Assembly (NCBI RefSeq): GCF_018390735.1
Contig: NZ_JAHBCL010000022.1
Coordinates: 24,058 to 88,057, forward strand
Length of the DNA: 64,000 nt
From: Fusibacter paucivorans
GTDB taxonomy: Bacteria; Bacillota; Clostridia; Peptostreptococcales; Acidaminobacteraceae
Direction of reading: 5' to 3'
Part shown: piece by piece, positions 16,432-25,307 of the stretch
How the letters are laid out: each line of letters begins with the position of its first letter
Numbering within the stretch: position 1 is the stretch's first letter
Notes under the pieces: model-generated
Told to the model about the DNA's origin: nothing
Seen by the model: only the letters and a program-made list of their open reading frames with translations
Databases searched by the model: none
Position numbers and translations under genes: made by a program

Positions 16432-17664
16432 ATGAACATTCAGCTTATTACGTTGATTGCACTCGTCGTTGCAATCTTTATCGGGTTCAAGCGAAAGGTT
16501 AACACGGGGCTCGTCGGCATCGCTTTTGCCTATGTCGTCGGATATTACATTGCCGGCATGTCGGCGAAAGAAATCTATGTATCCGGTTTTCCAACGAAAT
16601 TATTCATTATTTTATTGGGCATGACACTGCTCTTTAGTATTGCAAAAGTGAATGGTACTCTTGAACTCATTGCCAGAAAAGTTTCGGCAATGGCCGGGGG
16701 CAATACAAAACTGCTGCCGATCTTCTTTTTTATCATGTGTACTGTGATTGCTGCAGCGGGTCCGGGACCGATCGTCGTACCGGCGCTGATGCTGCCGATT
16801 GCCATGGAAGTGGCTAAAGAAGAGGATATTTCAGACCTTTTAATGGCGACTATTGTTATTGCAGGCTCATTGGCCGGCGGCTTGTCACCGCTGTCTCCTT
16901 CCGGCATTATTGCGAGCAATCTTGCGGCAGAAGCAGGGGTTACCAATTATACGCCAATTTTCATAAGCGTTATTTTGACATCGACATTACAGGCCATTGT
17001 TTTTTATTTTGCATTTGGCGGTCATAAACTTAAAGGGCGTGCCACAAAAGAAAAAGCGACGATTCAATTTAATAAAGAACAGCTCCAGACAGTGGTTGTC
17101 ATTTTGCTTGTAATCGTTGCCATTCTCATCTTTAAGCAAGATATTGGCATGACGGCATTTCTTGGTGCCGCTGTCCTGTTGCTCTTATCGCCAAAAGTAC
17201 AAAAGGACGCCATTGCCAATGTTCCTTGGCCAACGTTACTCCTAATTGCAGGGGTTGCCATTTTAGTCAACGTCGTGAAGGTATCCGGCGGTATTGATGC
17301 GCTTTCTACTTTCTTGGCAGGCATTATGAGCAAACAGACAGCACCGGCGATCATGGCGATTATGGGTGGTCTGATGTCATCTGTCTCCAGTGCTTCAGGC
17401 GTTGTTATGCCAACGCTGATTCCTACCGTTAATGGTATTGTTGAACAAATGGGCGGCACGATCACTGCTTCGTCGCTGATCTCAGGGATCGTCGTCGGTG
17501 CACATGTGGTCACATATAGTCCGCTCTCAACACTTGGTGCACTTGCGATGGCATCTTCCACCGATCGCGTTGACAAAGAGAAATTCTTTGCAAAGCTCTT
17601 GGCACTCGGCTTTGGATCCATTCTCTTTGCAGCACTTTTAGGCTTTATCGGTTTATATCGATAA
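16432..17664 (+). CDS. ion-transporter superfamily carboxylate permease (MatC-like)
   Basis: About 410 residues with 10-12 membrane helices and an N-terminal region like MatC_N (LITLIALVVAIFIGFKRK). Two hairpin-type motifs are visible: GPGPIVVPALMLPIA with GGLSPLSPSGI, and SSVSSASGVVMPTLIP with SPLSTLGALA. This is the inverted-repeat architecture of the ArsB/NhaD/SLC13 superfamily, whose members carry dicarboxylates such as malonate or succinate with cations. The start is ATG 16432, after GGAGGGGG. It is expressed from a sigma-54 promoter controlled presumably by the upstream two-component system. The exact substrate is unknown. Confidence 0.85.
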   Translation: MNIQLITLIALVVAIFIGFKRKVNTGLVGIAFAYVVGYYIAGMSAKEIYVSGFPTKLFIILLGMTLLFSIAKVNGTLELIARKVSAMAGGNTKLLPIFFFIMCTVIAAAGPGPIVVPALMLPIAMEVAKEEDISDLLMATIVIAGSLAGGLSPLSPSGIIASNLAAEAGVTNYTPIFISVILTSTLQAIVFYFAFGGHKLKGRATKEKATIQFNKEQLQTVVVILLVIVAILIFKQDIGMTAFLGAAVLLLLSPKVQKDAIANVPWPTLLLIAGVAILVNVVKVSGGIDALSTFLAGIMSKQTAPAIMAIMGGLMSSVSSASGVVMPTLIPTVNGIVEQMGGTITASSLISGIVVGAHVVTYSPLSTLGALAMASSTDRVDKEKFFAKLLALGFGSILFAALLGFIGLYR

Positions 17665-17728
17665 GCGCTGTGACTTTGTTAACCGTAAATTTTTATATAC
17701 CCAATCTAAAATCCAATGCTTTATTGGT

Positions 17729-17757
17729 ACCTCGGTCAAATGCGATCGAGGTTTTTT
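17729..17757 (+). terminator. intrinsic terminator after permease
   Basis: Stem ACCTCGGTC/GATCGAGGT (17729-17737, 17744-17752) followed by a T-run. Confidence 0.8.
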
Positions 17758-17835
17758 CATTAAATTGGTATGATATTTTCTAATAACGGATGCGAAGGAG
17801 ATTAAAAAAAGTTAAAATAGGCATAGGAGGCTTTT

Positions 17836-18690
17836 ATGAAACCGGAGTATTTAATTGAACAGCAAAACGAAATAAATGCACATCATATATACCGTAAAAT
17901 AGCAGGCCGTATTAAGGATGCTCACAATAAAGACATCTTGCTCAAGATCAGCAAGGATGAGTTAAACCACTATCATCGGCTCAAAGCGCAGACGCAGCGC
18001 GAACTAAAACCCAACTGGCTGCTGATTAATTTTTATGCAGTGATCAGTTTTTTTCTGGGATTTACCTTTAGCGTTAAGCTAATGGAAAAAGCAGAGGATG
18101 CCCAACAAGCAAAATATCAGGAGCTCTACGATGATGATCCGCTTTTAAAGGCCATTATTGAAGACGAAGAACGTCATGAAAAGACACTCATTGATATGCT
18201 GGACGAAGAACGGCTCAACTACGTCGGATCGATTGTCCTAGGTCTAAACGATGCCCTCGTAGAGTTAACTGGGGCGCTGGCAGGGTATACATTTGCGTTT
18301 CAAAATGCTAAAATCATTGCATTGACAGGTCTTATTACCGGTATTTCCGCATCCTTTTCCATGGCGGCATCTGAGTTCTTATCAACACGTCAGGAGGGTG
18401 AAAGTGAACATGCACTTAAGTCGGCAATTTATACGGGGATTGCCTATGTATTTACGGTTATATTGTTGATCACGCCATACCTGCTCATTGGAAATCCGTA
18501 TATCAGCTTAGCAACGATGCTGGTGGTAGCGGTGTTGATTATTTTTGGATTTAATTATTATATTTCTGTTGCAAAGGACTTGCCGTTTAAACGACGTTTT
18601 TTTGAGATGGCCGGTATAAGTTTGACTGTTTCGCTGATTTCTTTTCTTATTGGTGTTGTCGTTAAAGTCGTCTTTGGATTCGAATTATAA
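17836..18690 (+). CDS. rubrerythrin-VIT1/CCC1 fusion, iron/manganese transporter
   Basis: 284 residues. The first ~130 form a ferritin-like domain with iron-ligand-type acids and histidines (EINAHHIYRKIA, KDELNHYHRL, EDEERHEKTL). The rest is a VIT1/CCC1 membrane domain with about five helices (GSIVLGLNDALVELTGALAGY, SMAASEFLSTRQEGE). Bacterial proteins of this architecture (MbfA-like) export iron; the ferritin-like part senses or delivers Fe(II). AGGAGG precedes the ATG. A short helical gene follows 33 bases later, probably in the same transcript. Confidence 0.88.
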   Translation: MKPEYLIEQQNEINAHHIYRKIAGRIKDAHNKDILLKISKDELNHYHRLKAQTQRELKPNWLLINFYAVISFFLGFTFSVKLMEKAEDAQQAKYQELYDDDPLLKAIIEDEERHEKTLIDMLDEERLNYVGSIVLGLNDALVELTGALAGYTFAFQNAKIIALTGLITGISASFSMAASEFLSTRQEGESEHALKSAIYTGIAYVFTVILLITPYLLIGNPYISLATMLVVAVLIIFGFNYYISVAKDLPFKRRFFEMAGISLTVSLISFLIGVVVKVVFGFEL

Positions 18691-18723
18691 TGGTAGAAAG
18701 ACAGAATCTGGGGAGGAAGCAAT

Positions 18724-19179
18724 ATGTATGATATTAGAGATGTCGTCCAGAAGGCCATTGGGCTTTCCGTAAGGAAAAAGGAAATCTATGAACAGCAGTG
18801 TCAGCGCGTTGAAGACCCAGGACTGCAATTGGTCATTCGCATTATCGTGAAACAGATTGATAAAGATATCGAACACTATCAGGCGATTATTGCCAATATT
18901 ACAAATGAAATGGCAGGGGCTATTGATTTTGGGACTTATGACAAAATTTCTTCTTTGGTCAATCAGTTTTCAAATGTAATGATTGCGCCGGATATTCAGA
19001 CACGGCATGATTTTATGACATTCGTTATTGCACTCGAAGAAAGTCTGTATGCACTTTTAATTGATATACAGGGACGGATGGTTGTCAACGAAGTTGTTGC
19101 GGCTTCGGTATCTTATTATGTACTCAGTGAGTTAATTGAAGAGAAGGGCGATTTTGTTAAAAAGCTGAAAAGCCTATAG
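18724..19179 (+). CDS. hypothetical helical protein, possibly ferritin-like
   Basis: 151 residues, almost entirely helical, with no membrane segment. The spacing of VRKKEIYEQQCQRVEDP and KQIDKDIEHYQAII recalls the first two helices of rubrerythrin-like domains, but the full set of metal ligands is not obvious. GGGGAGG lies about 8 bases before the start. It follows the iron transporter closely, so a role in iron handling is a contextual guess. I do not recognise a named family. Confidence 0.65.
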   Translation: MYDIRDVVQKAIGLSVRKKEIYEQQCQRVEDPGLQLVIRIIVKQIDKDIEHYQAIIANITNEMAGAIDFGTYDKISSLVNQFSNVMIAPDIQTRHDFMTFVIALEESLYALLIDIQGRMVVNEVVAASVSYYVLSELIEEKGDFVKKLKSL

Positions 19180-19261
19180 TGTATAAAGTGGACGCAGGAT
19201 GAATGTTTGGGTAATGTTATCGACATTGGGTAATTAATAATATTACGATTTGGAGGTTTAA

Positions 19262-19927
19262 ATGACTGAAAGAAAAAAGGCTGAAAAGCCTAGGAGCATG
19301 CAGACGCTTTACGCATTGAGCATACACATGAAATATGGTGAAGTGCTGCATGTGGAAGGCATCGACCGCGAGGAGCGAGACCAGTATCTGGCGCTTGCCA
19401 AAGCGGCGGGCAGTACCATGCTCCTCGAGACAAAGCATGAAGTTCGACAGCTTCGCAGTGATGATATCGCGAAGGTTTCCATTATCTCCTACAATGCAAA
19501 CTACATCAATACATGGCATCTCGCAAAGCGCATGCTGCTTGGTGAATCCTCTATCGGGCGTTGGATTTTCGGATTTATGATTAAATTTTTTGTTTTTCTG
19601 TGCTTTGTTATTGCCATCGCGCAGCTTGGCCTTCGCGTGATTGACGGGACCATTATGGATGTGCTCTTTGACCCGACACAGTTTGTTGCTGTCATTGATG
19701 CGGCGCTGGTTCAGATGAAGACAGTCTTTAATTATGTCGTCGTGTTTATGATACTCTTGCATTTGCTTGATATGGTACTGGCACTCAGGAATGATTATTA
19801 TATTAATCAAGATGGTGCGCCGTGGGTTGAACAGACGACGGCTGCTAATTTTATTTTAACAGGTGGTCTCATTGTCGGGTTCTTTGTTGTAAAAGCCGTG
19901 ATCGGCGGCGTTATGGCGATGCTTTGA
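19262..19927 (+). CDS. hypothetical membrane protein
   Basis: 221 residues. The first ~100 are soluble and charged (MQTLYALSIHMKYGEVLHVEG). Three hydrophobic segments follow, at about 103-127, 150-172 and 195-218. The second contains VVVFMILLHLLDMVLALRNDYYI. GGAGG lies seven bases before the ATG. Preceded by an 80-base gap and followed by a bidirectional terminator. No recognisable family or function. Confidence 0.65.
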   Translation: MTERKKAEKPRSMQTLYALSIHMKYGEVLHVEGIDREERDQYLALAKAAGSTMLLETKHEVRQLRSDDIAKVSIISYNANYINTWHLAKRMLLGESSIGRWIFGFMIKFFVFLCFVIAIAQLGLRVIDGTIMDVLFDPTQFVAVIDAALVQMKTVFNYVVVFMILLHLLDMVLALRNDYYINQDGAPWVEQTTAANFILTGGLIVGFFVVKAVIGGVMAML

Positions 19928-19944
19928 TGAAAAATGACAAAAAA

Positions 19945-19987
19945 GAGGTTCATTGCAACGGCGAAAACCGAAGCGATGAACCTTTTT
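19945..19987. terminator. bidirectional terminator
   Basis: Stem AGGTTCAT/ATGAACCT (19946-19953, 19976-19983) with A-run on the left and T-run on the right, between convergent genes. Confidence 0.8.
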
Positions 19988-19999
19988 ATCATTAAACAC

Positions 20000-20548
20000 T
20001 TATAATATTTTTTCACCATGATAAATTTCGCCGCCGGCATCTTTTAGAAAACCATAATTGACAGTCCAATGTGTTTTGTACTTCACGGCTTGTGCATGGA
20101 TCATATCCATATGACCCGGTACTTGTCTTACGACGCGTGCCGGAATGCCGACAACCAATGAATGCGGCGGGATGATTTCATTTTCTTTAACCACTGCACC
20201 GGCAGCGATAATGCTGCCGCGGCCGATAACGGCGCCATTTAAAATCGTCGCACTCATGCCGATGAGGCAGTGATCTTCAATGGTGCAGCCGTGGATGACG
20301 GCGTTGTGGCCAATGGTGACAAAATCACCAATGACCGCTTCAAGATGATCGGCAACGTGTACGACGGCATTGTCTTGGACGTTTGAGTAGGCACCGAGGG
20401 ATATGGCGTTGACATCGCCTCTAAGTACGGCATTAAACCAGACGCTGCTGTATTGGCCAAGTGTGACGCGTCCGATGACGCGTGCGCCGTCAGCAATAAA
20501 GCTCTCGGGATCGCATGTTGGGCGAACCCCTTTGTATTCATAAGTCAT
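20000..20548 (-). CDS. gamma carbonic anhydrase family protein
   Basis: 182 residues of left-handed beta-helix hexapeptide repeats. The three zinc-ligand histidines of the gamma class appear as NAVVHVADH, IGHNAVIHG and nearby His, with the RGD/Arg region in AVLRGDVNAI. Bacterial YrdA/PaaY-type members of this family range from active carbonic anhydrases to proteins of uncertain activity. It follows hydE on the same strand by about 95 bases. AGGAGG-type site upstream of the ATG. Confidence 0.88.
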   Translation of the reverse strand: MTYEYKGVRPTCDPESFIADGARVIGRVTLGQYSSVWFNAVLRGDVNAISLGAYSNVQDNAVVHVADHLEAVIGDFVTIGHNAVIHGCTIEDHCLIGMSATILNGAVIGRGSIIAAGAVVKENEIIPPHSLVVGIPARVVRQVPGHMDMIHAQAVKYKTHWTVNYGFLKDAGGEIYHGEKIL

Positions 20549-20642
20549 AAGACCTCCTTGACGGTTTTTGCGCTAAGGCGATAAGTGACACAGCCACTGC
20601 ATGTGTATCGTAAAATTGATGCAGGTGGACCGTATGTGTTTT

Positions 20643-21740
20643 TTAGGCGAGCCTAATAATATCAGCATACCGTTTTTCAGGTGAAATTTCAACGGAAGAT
20701 GTTTGATAGTCCGGATGATCGCCTCTTCCCATATCGACGCGGAAACCTGCACTGACAATTCGCCGCTCAATACATTGACGGCAGTGTGCAGCTTCATCTC
20801 CCGTACAGATTTTATTGTCGTAAAGCGCATACTGTTCTCGAACATCTGTTGGTGAAAGATTGGGCATGACGACATTGGCGCCTGCGCGCAGCGCTTTTTC
20901 CCTTCCTTTGGAGTCCAGTGTGCCAAGTGCTGTTGTCGAAGGCAAAAGCACTTGGGGGAGTAAGAGACGCGTCAGCGCCACCATGATTAATGTCATGCGT
21001 ACAGAGCCATGCGGTACTTGACCAAGCGGTGTATCCTTTTGCGGAATAAAGGGACCGATTCCCACCATTTCAGGCGACAATTGCTTGAGAAAACGAAGGT
21101 CGGCAACGAGATCAGCATGAGTCTGGTTGGGGAGTCCCACCATAAACCCCGCCCCGACTTGATAGCCAAGTGATTTAAGGGTATAAAGACACTGGATGCG
21201 GTTTTCCTGAGACATACCGGGATGCAGTGATGCGTATAACGATGGTGATGCGGTCTCGTGGCGCAGCAGATAGCGATTTGCACCAGCCTCTTTCAGACGC
21301 ATATAGCTTTCGCGTGATCGCTCGCCAACGGAAAGTGTTACCGCACAGTCAGAAAAAGATGACTTTATAGAGCGGATTATATCGACGAGGCGGTCATCGG
21401 TATAAAATGGATCCTCACCGCCTTGAAGTACAAAAGTACGATACCCTAGGGCATGACCTTCTTCGCAGCATTGCAGAATTTGTGCTTTGTTGAGACGATA
21501 ACGTTCAACTTGCCCATTATCAGCACGGATACCGCAATAAGCGCAACGCTGTTTGCAGTAATTGGTAAATTCTATAAGGCCGCGCATATAAACACTGTCG
21601 CCGTAATGCAGCTGTTTTTTGCGGCGGGCACTTTCAAAGAGGTAATGGACATCGTCGTCTGACATGCCGTCAAGGAGCGCTAAAAGCGCTTTATCACTCA
21701 AATCCGACTTTTCAAATAACTGATCAATATGTGCTTTCAT
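20643..21740 (-). CDS. hydE: [FeFe]-hydrogenase maturation radical SAM protein HydE
   Basis: About 365 residues. Radical-SAM cluster motif CKQRCAYC (Cys62, Cys66, Cys69) follows FTNY, and a second Cys set CTGDEAAHCRQC near residue 315 matches the auxiliary cluster of HydE. HydE helps build the H-cluster of [FeFe]-hydrogenase, with HydF and HydG, which are not in this window. I start at ATG 21740, preceded by GGAGG; a longer reading to 21809 would run through a terminator hairpin. The upstream leader at 21750-21900 looks like an attenuator. This gene is the best evidence for anaerobic, hydrogen-evolving metabolism. Confidence 0.92.
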   Translation of the reverse strand: MKAHIDQLFEKSDLSDKALLALLDGMSDDDVHYLFESARRKKQLHYGDSVYMRGLIEFTNYCKQRCAYCGIRADNGQVERYRLNKAQILQCCEEGHALGYRTFVLQGGEDPFYTDDRLVDIIRSIKSSFSDCAVTLSVGERSRESYMRLKEAGANRYLLRHETASPSLYASLHPGMSQENRIQCLYTLKSLGYQVGAGFMVGLPNQTHADLVADLRFLKQLSPEMVGIGPFIPQKDTPLGQVPHGSVRMTLIMVALTRLLLPQVLLPSTTALGTLDSKGREKALRAGANVVMPNLSPTDVREQYALYDNKICTGDEAAHCRQCIERRIVSAGFRVDMGRGDHPDYQTSSVEISPEKRYADIIRLA

Positions 21741-21749
21741 CAAAGCCTC

Positions 21750-21900
21750 CAAAAAAAAATAAAAATGCTCCTTAAGAGCATGAAATGATCGCATGAAAAT
21801 GGGTATCATTGCCTACGAGATCAGAATCAACTTCTCAATAAGGTAATCGTAATAAAAGGCTCGTCCCAAAAGCAAGAAGCACTCATTGAGAAAAGCTATT
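21750..21900 (-). promoter_or_regulatory. candidate structured leader / transcription attenuator of hydE
   Basis: On the minus strand the roughly 160-nt leader has a closing 8-bp stem TTCTCAAT/ATTGAGAA (21892-21885 with 21839-21832). A second hairpin AATGAT/ATCATT (21810-21805, 21789-21784) follows. Last is an intrinsic terminator, ATGCTC-TTAAG-GAGCAT, with TTTTTATTTTTTTTT ending at about 21752, only 12 bases before the start codon. A terminator placed between promoter and ribosome site implies conditional read-through. It matches no riboswitch class I know. Confidence 0.55.
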
Positions 21901-21907
21901 TGTTAAT

Positions 21908-21936
21908 AATTTATCAAGGATTTGTCGCTTTGTCAA
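21908..21936 (-). promoter_or_regulatory. sigma-A promoter of hydE
   Basis: Minus strand: consensus TTGACA (21936-21931), 17 bases, TAAATT (21913-21908). Its -35 overlaps the -35 of the divergent malQ promoter. Confidence 0.72.
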
Positions 21937-21958
21937 GCAATTGCTTTTATGTTATGCT
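21930..21958 (+). promoter_or_regulatory. sigma-A promoter of malQ
   Basis: TTGTCA (21930-21935), 17 bases, TATGCT (21953-21958), 26 bases before the malQ ATG. It shares its -35 DNA with the opposing hydE promoter. Confidence 0.6.
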
Positions 21959-21984
21959 AACTACGTATAGAAACGAGGTGCACA

Positions 21985-23493
21985 ATGAAGCGCAGCAGCG
22001 GTATTTTAATGCATGTATCATCACTGTCAGGTGCTTACGGCATTGGTGATTTTGGGGAAGGGGCCTATACATTTCTCTCATTTTTAGAACGAGCCAATCA
22101 AGCTTTCTGGCAGATTTTGCCTTTGGGCGTTACCGGCGTTGGCGATTCACCTTATCAGTCCTTTTCTGCCTTTGCGGGCAATCCCTATTTTATTGACTTA
22201 GACGCTTTGGTTAAAGAAGGCTTCCTTGATACGAAAGCAATTGAGCATTTTTCGTTCCACAAGGCGCCATCTCCCATTGATTATGAAGCGCTTTATAGAG
22301 GGAAAATGTCTCTTTTGAGAATGGCATTTGATAAGGCTCAAGCGCCGCTCGCACATGCGCTTGATGTTTTTTATGAACGCGAACACGATTGGCTGGATGA
22401 CTTCAGCACATTTATGGCGTTAAAAGCGCATCACAACGGTGCCATGTGGTCTACGTGGGAAGTCGCGTATCAAAATCATATGTCGGAAGCCGTCTTTCAA
22501 TTTAAGCAGACACATGAAGAGGAGAGACGATTTTGGATTTTTACACAGTATCTTTTCTATGATCAATGGTATCGGCTTAAAAGTACCGCTAATGACAAGG
22601 GCATTCGCATCATTGGCGATCTGCCGATTTATGTTGCCGAAGACAGCGCGGATGTCTGGGCGAACCCCACTTTGTTTCGGCTCGGCGAAGACAATCGGCC
22701 TGAACAAATATCTGGATGTCCGCCGGATGCATTTTCCGAAACGGGCCAACTGTGGGGGAATCCGATTTATCATTGGGAACGTATGGCGGAAGATGGCTAT
22801 GCGTGGTGGATTAAACGTTTTAGACATAGTTTTGAATGTTTTGACAAAGTTCGTATTGATCACTTTAGAGGGTTCGAGTCGTACTGGTCTATTCCATATG
22901 GCAGCGAGACTGCCGAAACAGGTAAATGGATAAAAGGGCCGGGGAAAGCTTTTTTTGATGATATTTTTATGGCGCTTGGTCCGCTGGATATTATCGCTGA
23001 AGATCTTGGCATCTTGACGGAAGCCGTCGTGAAACTTCGTAAGGAACTCGGTTTTCCAGGGATGAAGATCTTGCAATTTGCTTTCAGCGTTGATTTTGAG
23101 AGCACTTACCTGCCGCACCATTACATGGCAGAGGATGTTGTCTATACGGGAACGCATGACAATCAAACGATTATGGGATGGTATCAAAATGCGCCGAAAG
23201 CGGAAAGGCGATTTGCAAAAGATTATTTGAAACTCAGTCGTTCTGAAGGCATTCATTGGGGATTTATCAGAGCGCTGATGGGTTCATCGGCAGGGCTTGT
23301 CATCATTCCCATTCAAGATTATCTAGGACTGGATGATTCAGCGAGGATGAACTATCCTTCAACGCTCGGCGGCAACTGGCAATTTCGTATCAGTTCAAAG
23401 ATGCTGACAAAGAAATTGGCAAAGTCAATTGCTGCAATAACAGCGCTCTATTGCCGGAATAAGCAAATACCGGAGAGTGCGATAAGATCATAA
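21985..23493 (+). CDS. malQ: 4-alpha-glucanotransferase (amylomaltase)
   Basis: 502 residues, family GH77. MalQ disproportionates maltodextrins by moving 4-alpha-glucan segments. The N-terminus RSSGILMHVSSLSGAYGIGD and DSPYQSFSAFAGNPYFIDL are signatures. The catalytic nucleophile is in KVRIDHFRGFESYW, the general acid in DIIAEDLGILT, and the stabiliser in YTGTHDNQT. No signal peptide, so cytosolic. No other maltose or glycogen genes are adjacent. pepD follows 21 bases after the stop, likely in one operon. Confidence 0.96.
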   Translation: MKRSSGILMHVSSLSGAYGIGDFGEGAYTFLSFLERANQAFWQILPLGVTGVGDSPYQSFSAFAGNPYFIDLDALVKEGFLDTKAIEHFSFHKAPSPIDYEALYRGKMSLLRMAFDKAQAPLAHALDVFYEREHDWLDDFSTFMALKAHHNGAMWSTWEVAYQNHMSEAVFQFKQTHEEERRFWIFTQYLFYDQWYRLKSTANDKGIRIIGDLPIYVAEDSADVWANPTLFRLGEDNRPEQISGCPPDAFSETGQLWGNPIYHWERMAEDGYAWWIKRFRHSFECFDKVRIDHFRGFESYWSIPYGSETAETGKWIKGPGKAFFDDIFMALGPLDIIAEDLGILTEAVVKLRKELGFPGMKILQFAFSVDFESTYLPHHYMAEDVVYTGTHDNQTIMGWYQNAPKAERRFAKDYLKLSRSEGIHWGFIRALMGSSAGLVIIPIQDYLGLDDSARMNYPSTLGGNWQFRISSKMLTKKLAKSIAAITALYCRNKQIPESAIRS

Positions 23494-23514
23494 AAATTAA
23501 AGGAGATGACCGAC

Positions 23515-24963
23515 ATGGATCATTTGGAAGCATTACTGCAGGATGAAGTCTTTAAACATTTCCTGGCACTGACAAAAATTCCGAGAGAATCGGGCAGTGA
23601 AAGAGCTGTTAGTGACTATTGCGTGCAATTTGCAAAAAAATTAGGACTGGAAGTGATTCAAGAACCTTCAATGAATGTCATTATAAAAAAACCCGCTTCT
23701 AGTGGGTATGAAAAACATCCAACCGTTATTCTACAGGGACACCTTGATATGGTATGTGTTAAAAAAGACGATTATGCATTTGATTTTGAAACACAAGCTA
23801 TTCCGCTCGTGTTGGATGGGGATACGCTTAAAACCGAAGGCACGACCCTTGGCGCTGACAACGGAATTGCTGTTGCCATGATTATGGCAATACTGGAATC
23901 AAAGACGATGCAGCATCCGCCAATACAAGCACTTTTTACTGTTGAAGAAGAAACAGGGATGGGGGGCGTCATGTCCCTTGAGCCTTCAAATTTATCGGGG
24001 GACATGCTGATTAATATTGACGCTGAAGAAGAAGGCGTTATTTTGGCATCGTGTGCAGGAGGCGTCAACAACATCTTAGAGTGGCCGATTAAATGGCAGA
24101 AGCCAACGATGACAGAGGCGTTTTCACTAAAAATTCAAGGCCTAAAAGGCGGTCATTCCGGTATCGAAATTGATAAGATGCGTGCAAATGCCATTAAGCT
24201 TGCAGGCAGGACACTTCAAACACTGATGAAGACAATTTCATTCGAACTCGTCAGTGTTGAAGGCGGCGAAAAAATGAACGCCATTGCAAAATTTGCGACA
24301 ATGACACTGCTCGTTCACCCAGAAGCAGTGGCATTGTTGGAGGAAACTGTTTCGAAACTTTCTCAGCAGTTTAGAGGTGAGTATCTCGGATCAGATGCAG
24401 AGGTTCAGCTGGCGCTGGTAAAAGCGGAAGTTCCTGAAAAGTGCTTTGACTCAGAGACGACTAAAGCGGTGGCGGAAGGTCTCTGTTTAATGCCGTTTGG
24501 CGTACAGAGTATGAGCAGTACCATTGCAGGACTTGTTGAAAGTTCATCAAACCTCGGTGTGCTCACGACTGAAGAAGAGATTGTAAAACTGACGAATTCC
24601 GTAAGAAGCTCTATTGTTTCCCTCAAAGATGAAATCAGTGACCGTGCGGCGATGATTGCATCGTTGACAAGCGCTAAATGGTATCAAATTTCGGATTACC
24701 CAGCATGGGCGTACCGGGAGATATCACCACTTCGAGACTTAATGACAGCTGTTTATGAAAAGCGATTTGAAGAACCGCTGAAAGTGGATGCCATCCATGC
24801 GGGACTAGAATGTGGCTTCTTAAGTGAAAAACTTGGCGATATTGATATGATCGCCATGGGGCCGAATATGCATGATGTTCATACGCCTTATGAAAGCGTC
24901 AGTGTTTCATCAGTGAAACGCGTTTATGAATTCTTGTGTGATGTCCTTGAGCAAATAAGATAG
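23515..24963 (+). CDS. pepD: aminoacyl-histidine dipeptidase (PepD)
   Basis: About 482 residues, M20C metallopeptidase that cleaves Xaa-His and other dipeptides. Di-zinc site residues are visible in LQGHLDMVC, TLGADNGIAVAM and the EEE segment of TVEEETGMGG, with later ligands in NIDAEEEG and the C-terminal HAGLECG and HDVHTPYE. The ATG at 23515 is chosen because AAAGGAG overlaps the earlier in-frame ATG at 23506. A terminator follows at 25006. Confidence 0.94.
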   Translation: MDHLEALLQDEVFKHFLALTKIPRESGSERAVSDYCVQFAKKLGLEVIQEPSMNVIIKKPASSGYEKHPTVILQGHLDMVCVKKDDYAFDFETQAIPLVLDGDTLKTEGTTLGADNGIAVAMIMAILESKTMQHPPIQALFTVEEETGMGGVMSLEPSNLSGDMLINIDAEEEGVILASCAGGVNNILEWPIKWQKPTMTEAFSLKIQGLKGGHSGIEIDKMRANAIKLAGRTLQTLMKTISFELVSVEGGEKMNAIAKFATMTLLVHPEAVALLEETVSKLSQQFRGEYLGSDAEVQLALVKAEVPEKCFDSETTKAVAEGLCLMPFGVQSMSSTIAGLVESSSNLGVLTTEEEIVKLTNSVRSSIVSLKDEISDRAAMIASLTSAKWYQISDYPAWAYREISPLRDLMTAVYEKRFEEPLKVDAIHAGLECGFLSEKLGDIDMIAMGPNMHDVHTPYESVSVSSVKRVYEFLCDVLEQIR

Positions 24964-25005
24964 CAATGATTTGATGTTATAATGCATCGATGATGACAAA
25001 ATGCA

Positions 25006-25040
25006 AAAAGCATCCAATCGTGTTGGGATTGGATGCTTTT
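25006..25040. terminator. strong bidirectional-type terminator
   Basis: A perfect 14-bp stem AAAAGCATCCAATC/GATTGGATGCTTTT (25006-25019, 25027-25040) with a 7-base loop, after pepD. Confidence 0.9.
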
Positions 25041-25307
25041 ATAATTTTTAGAGCTATCGAGTAGAGGCATATAAGAAGCAAAATGATGCAATAATGCAAC
25101 GAATGTATCGGCTGAATAAAAACCCAAAAATGACGCCAAGCAGCATAAAGCCCACCATCAAACGCTTTCAGACGTATGGGCAGCCATTGGCACAAAGATT
25201 GCGTTGTATATGTAATAGCATGACAGATGAGTATAATGAGTTGTTTATAGACAATAAACAGCCGCATATTTATTGACAAAAAATGCGTAATGTCGACAGG
25301 AGGGACG
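25041..25307. other. non-coding stretch before the NifU-like gene
   Basis: No convincing gene. A minus-strand reading gives a 33-residue hydrophobic peptide (about 25167-25068) but no ribosome site. TATAAT at 25232-25237 could be the -10 of the downstream pair, without a matching -35. TTGACA at 25273 has no -10 at the right distance. Confidence 0.4.

Noticed and set aside
17064..17621. 185-codon minus-strand frame inside the permease
   Set aside because: Shadow of a membrane-protein gene with low-complexity Ala/Ser/Thr content.
22420..23256. 278-codon minus-strand frame inside malQ
   Set aside because: The plus-strand frame has all GH77 motifs; the reverse frame is a shadow rich in Arg, Ile and Phe.
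25068..25167. Minus-strand 33-residue hydrophobic peptide (starting MVGFMLLGVIFG)
   Set aside because: It looks like a single membrane helix but has no ribosome site or promoter, and the frame is stopped just upstream.
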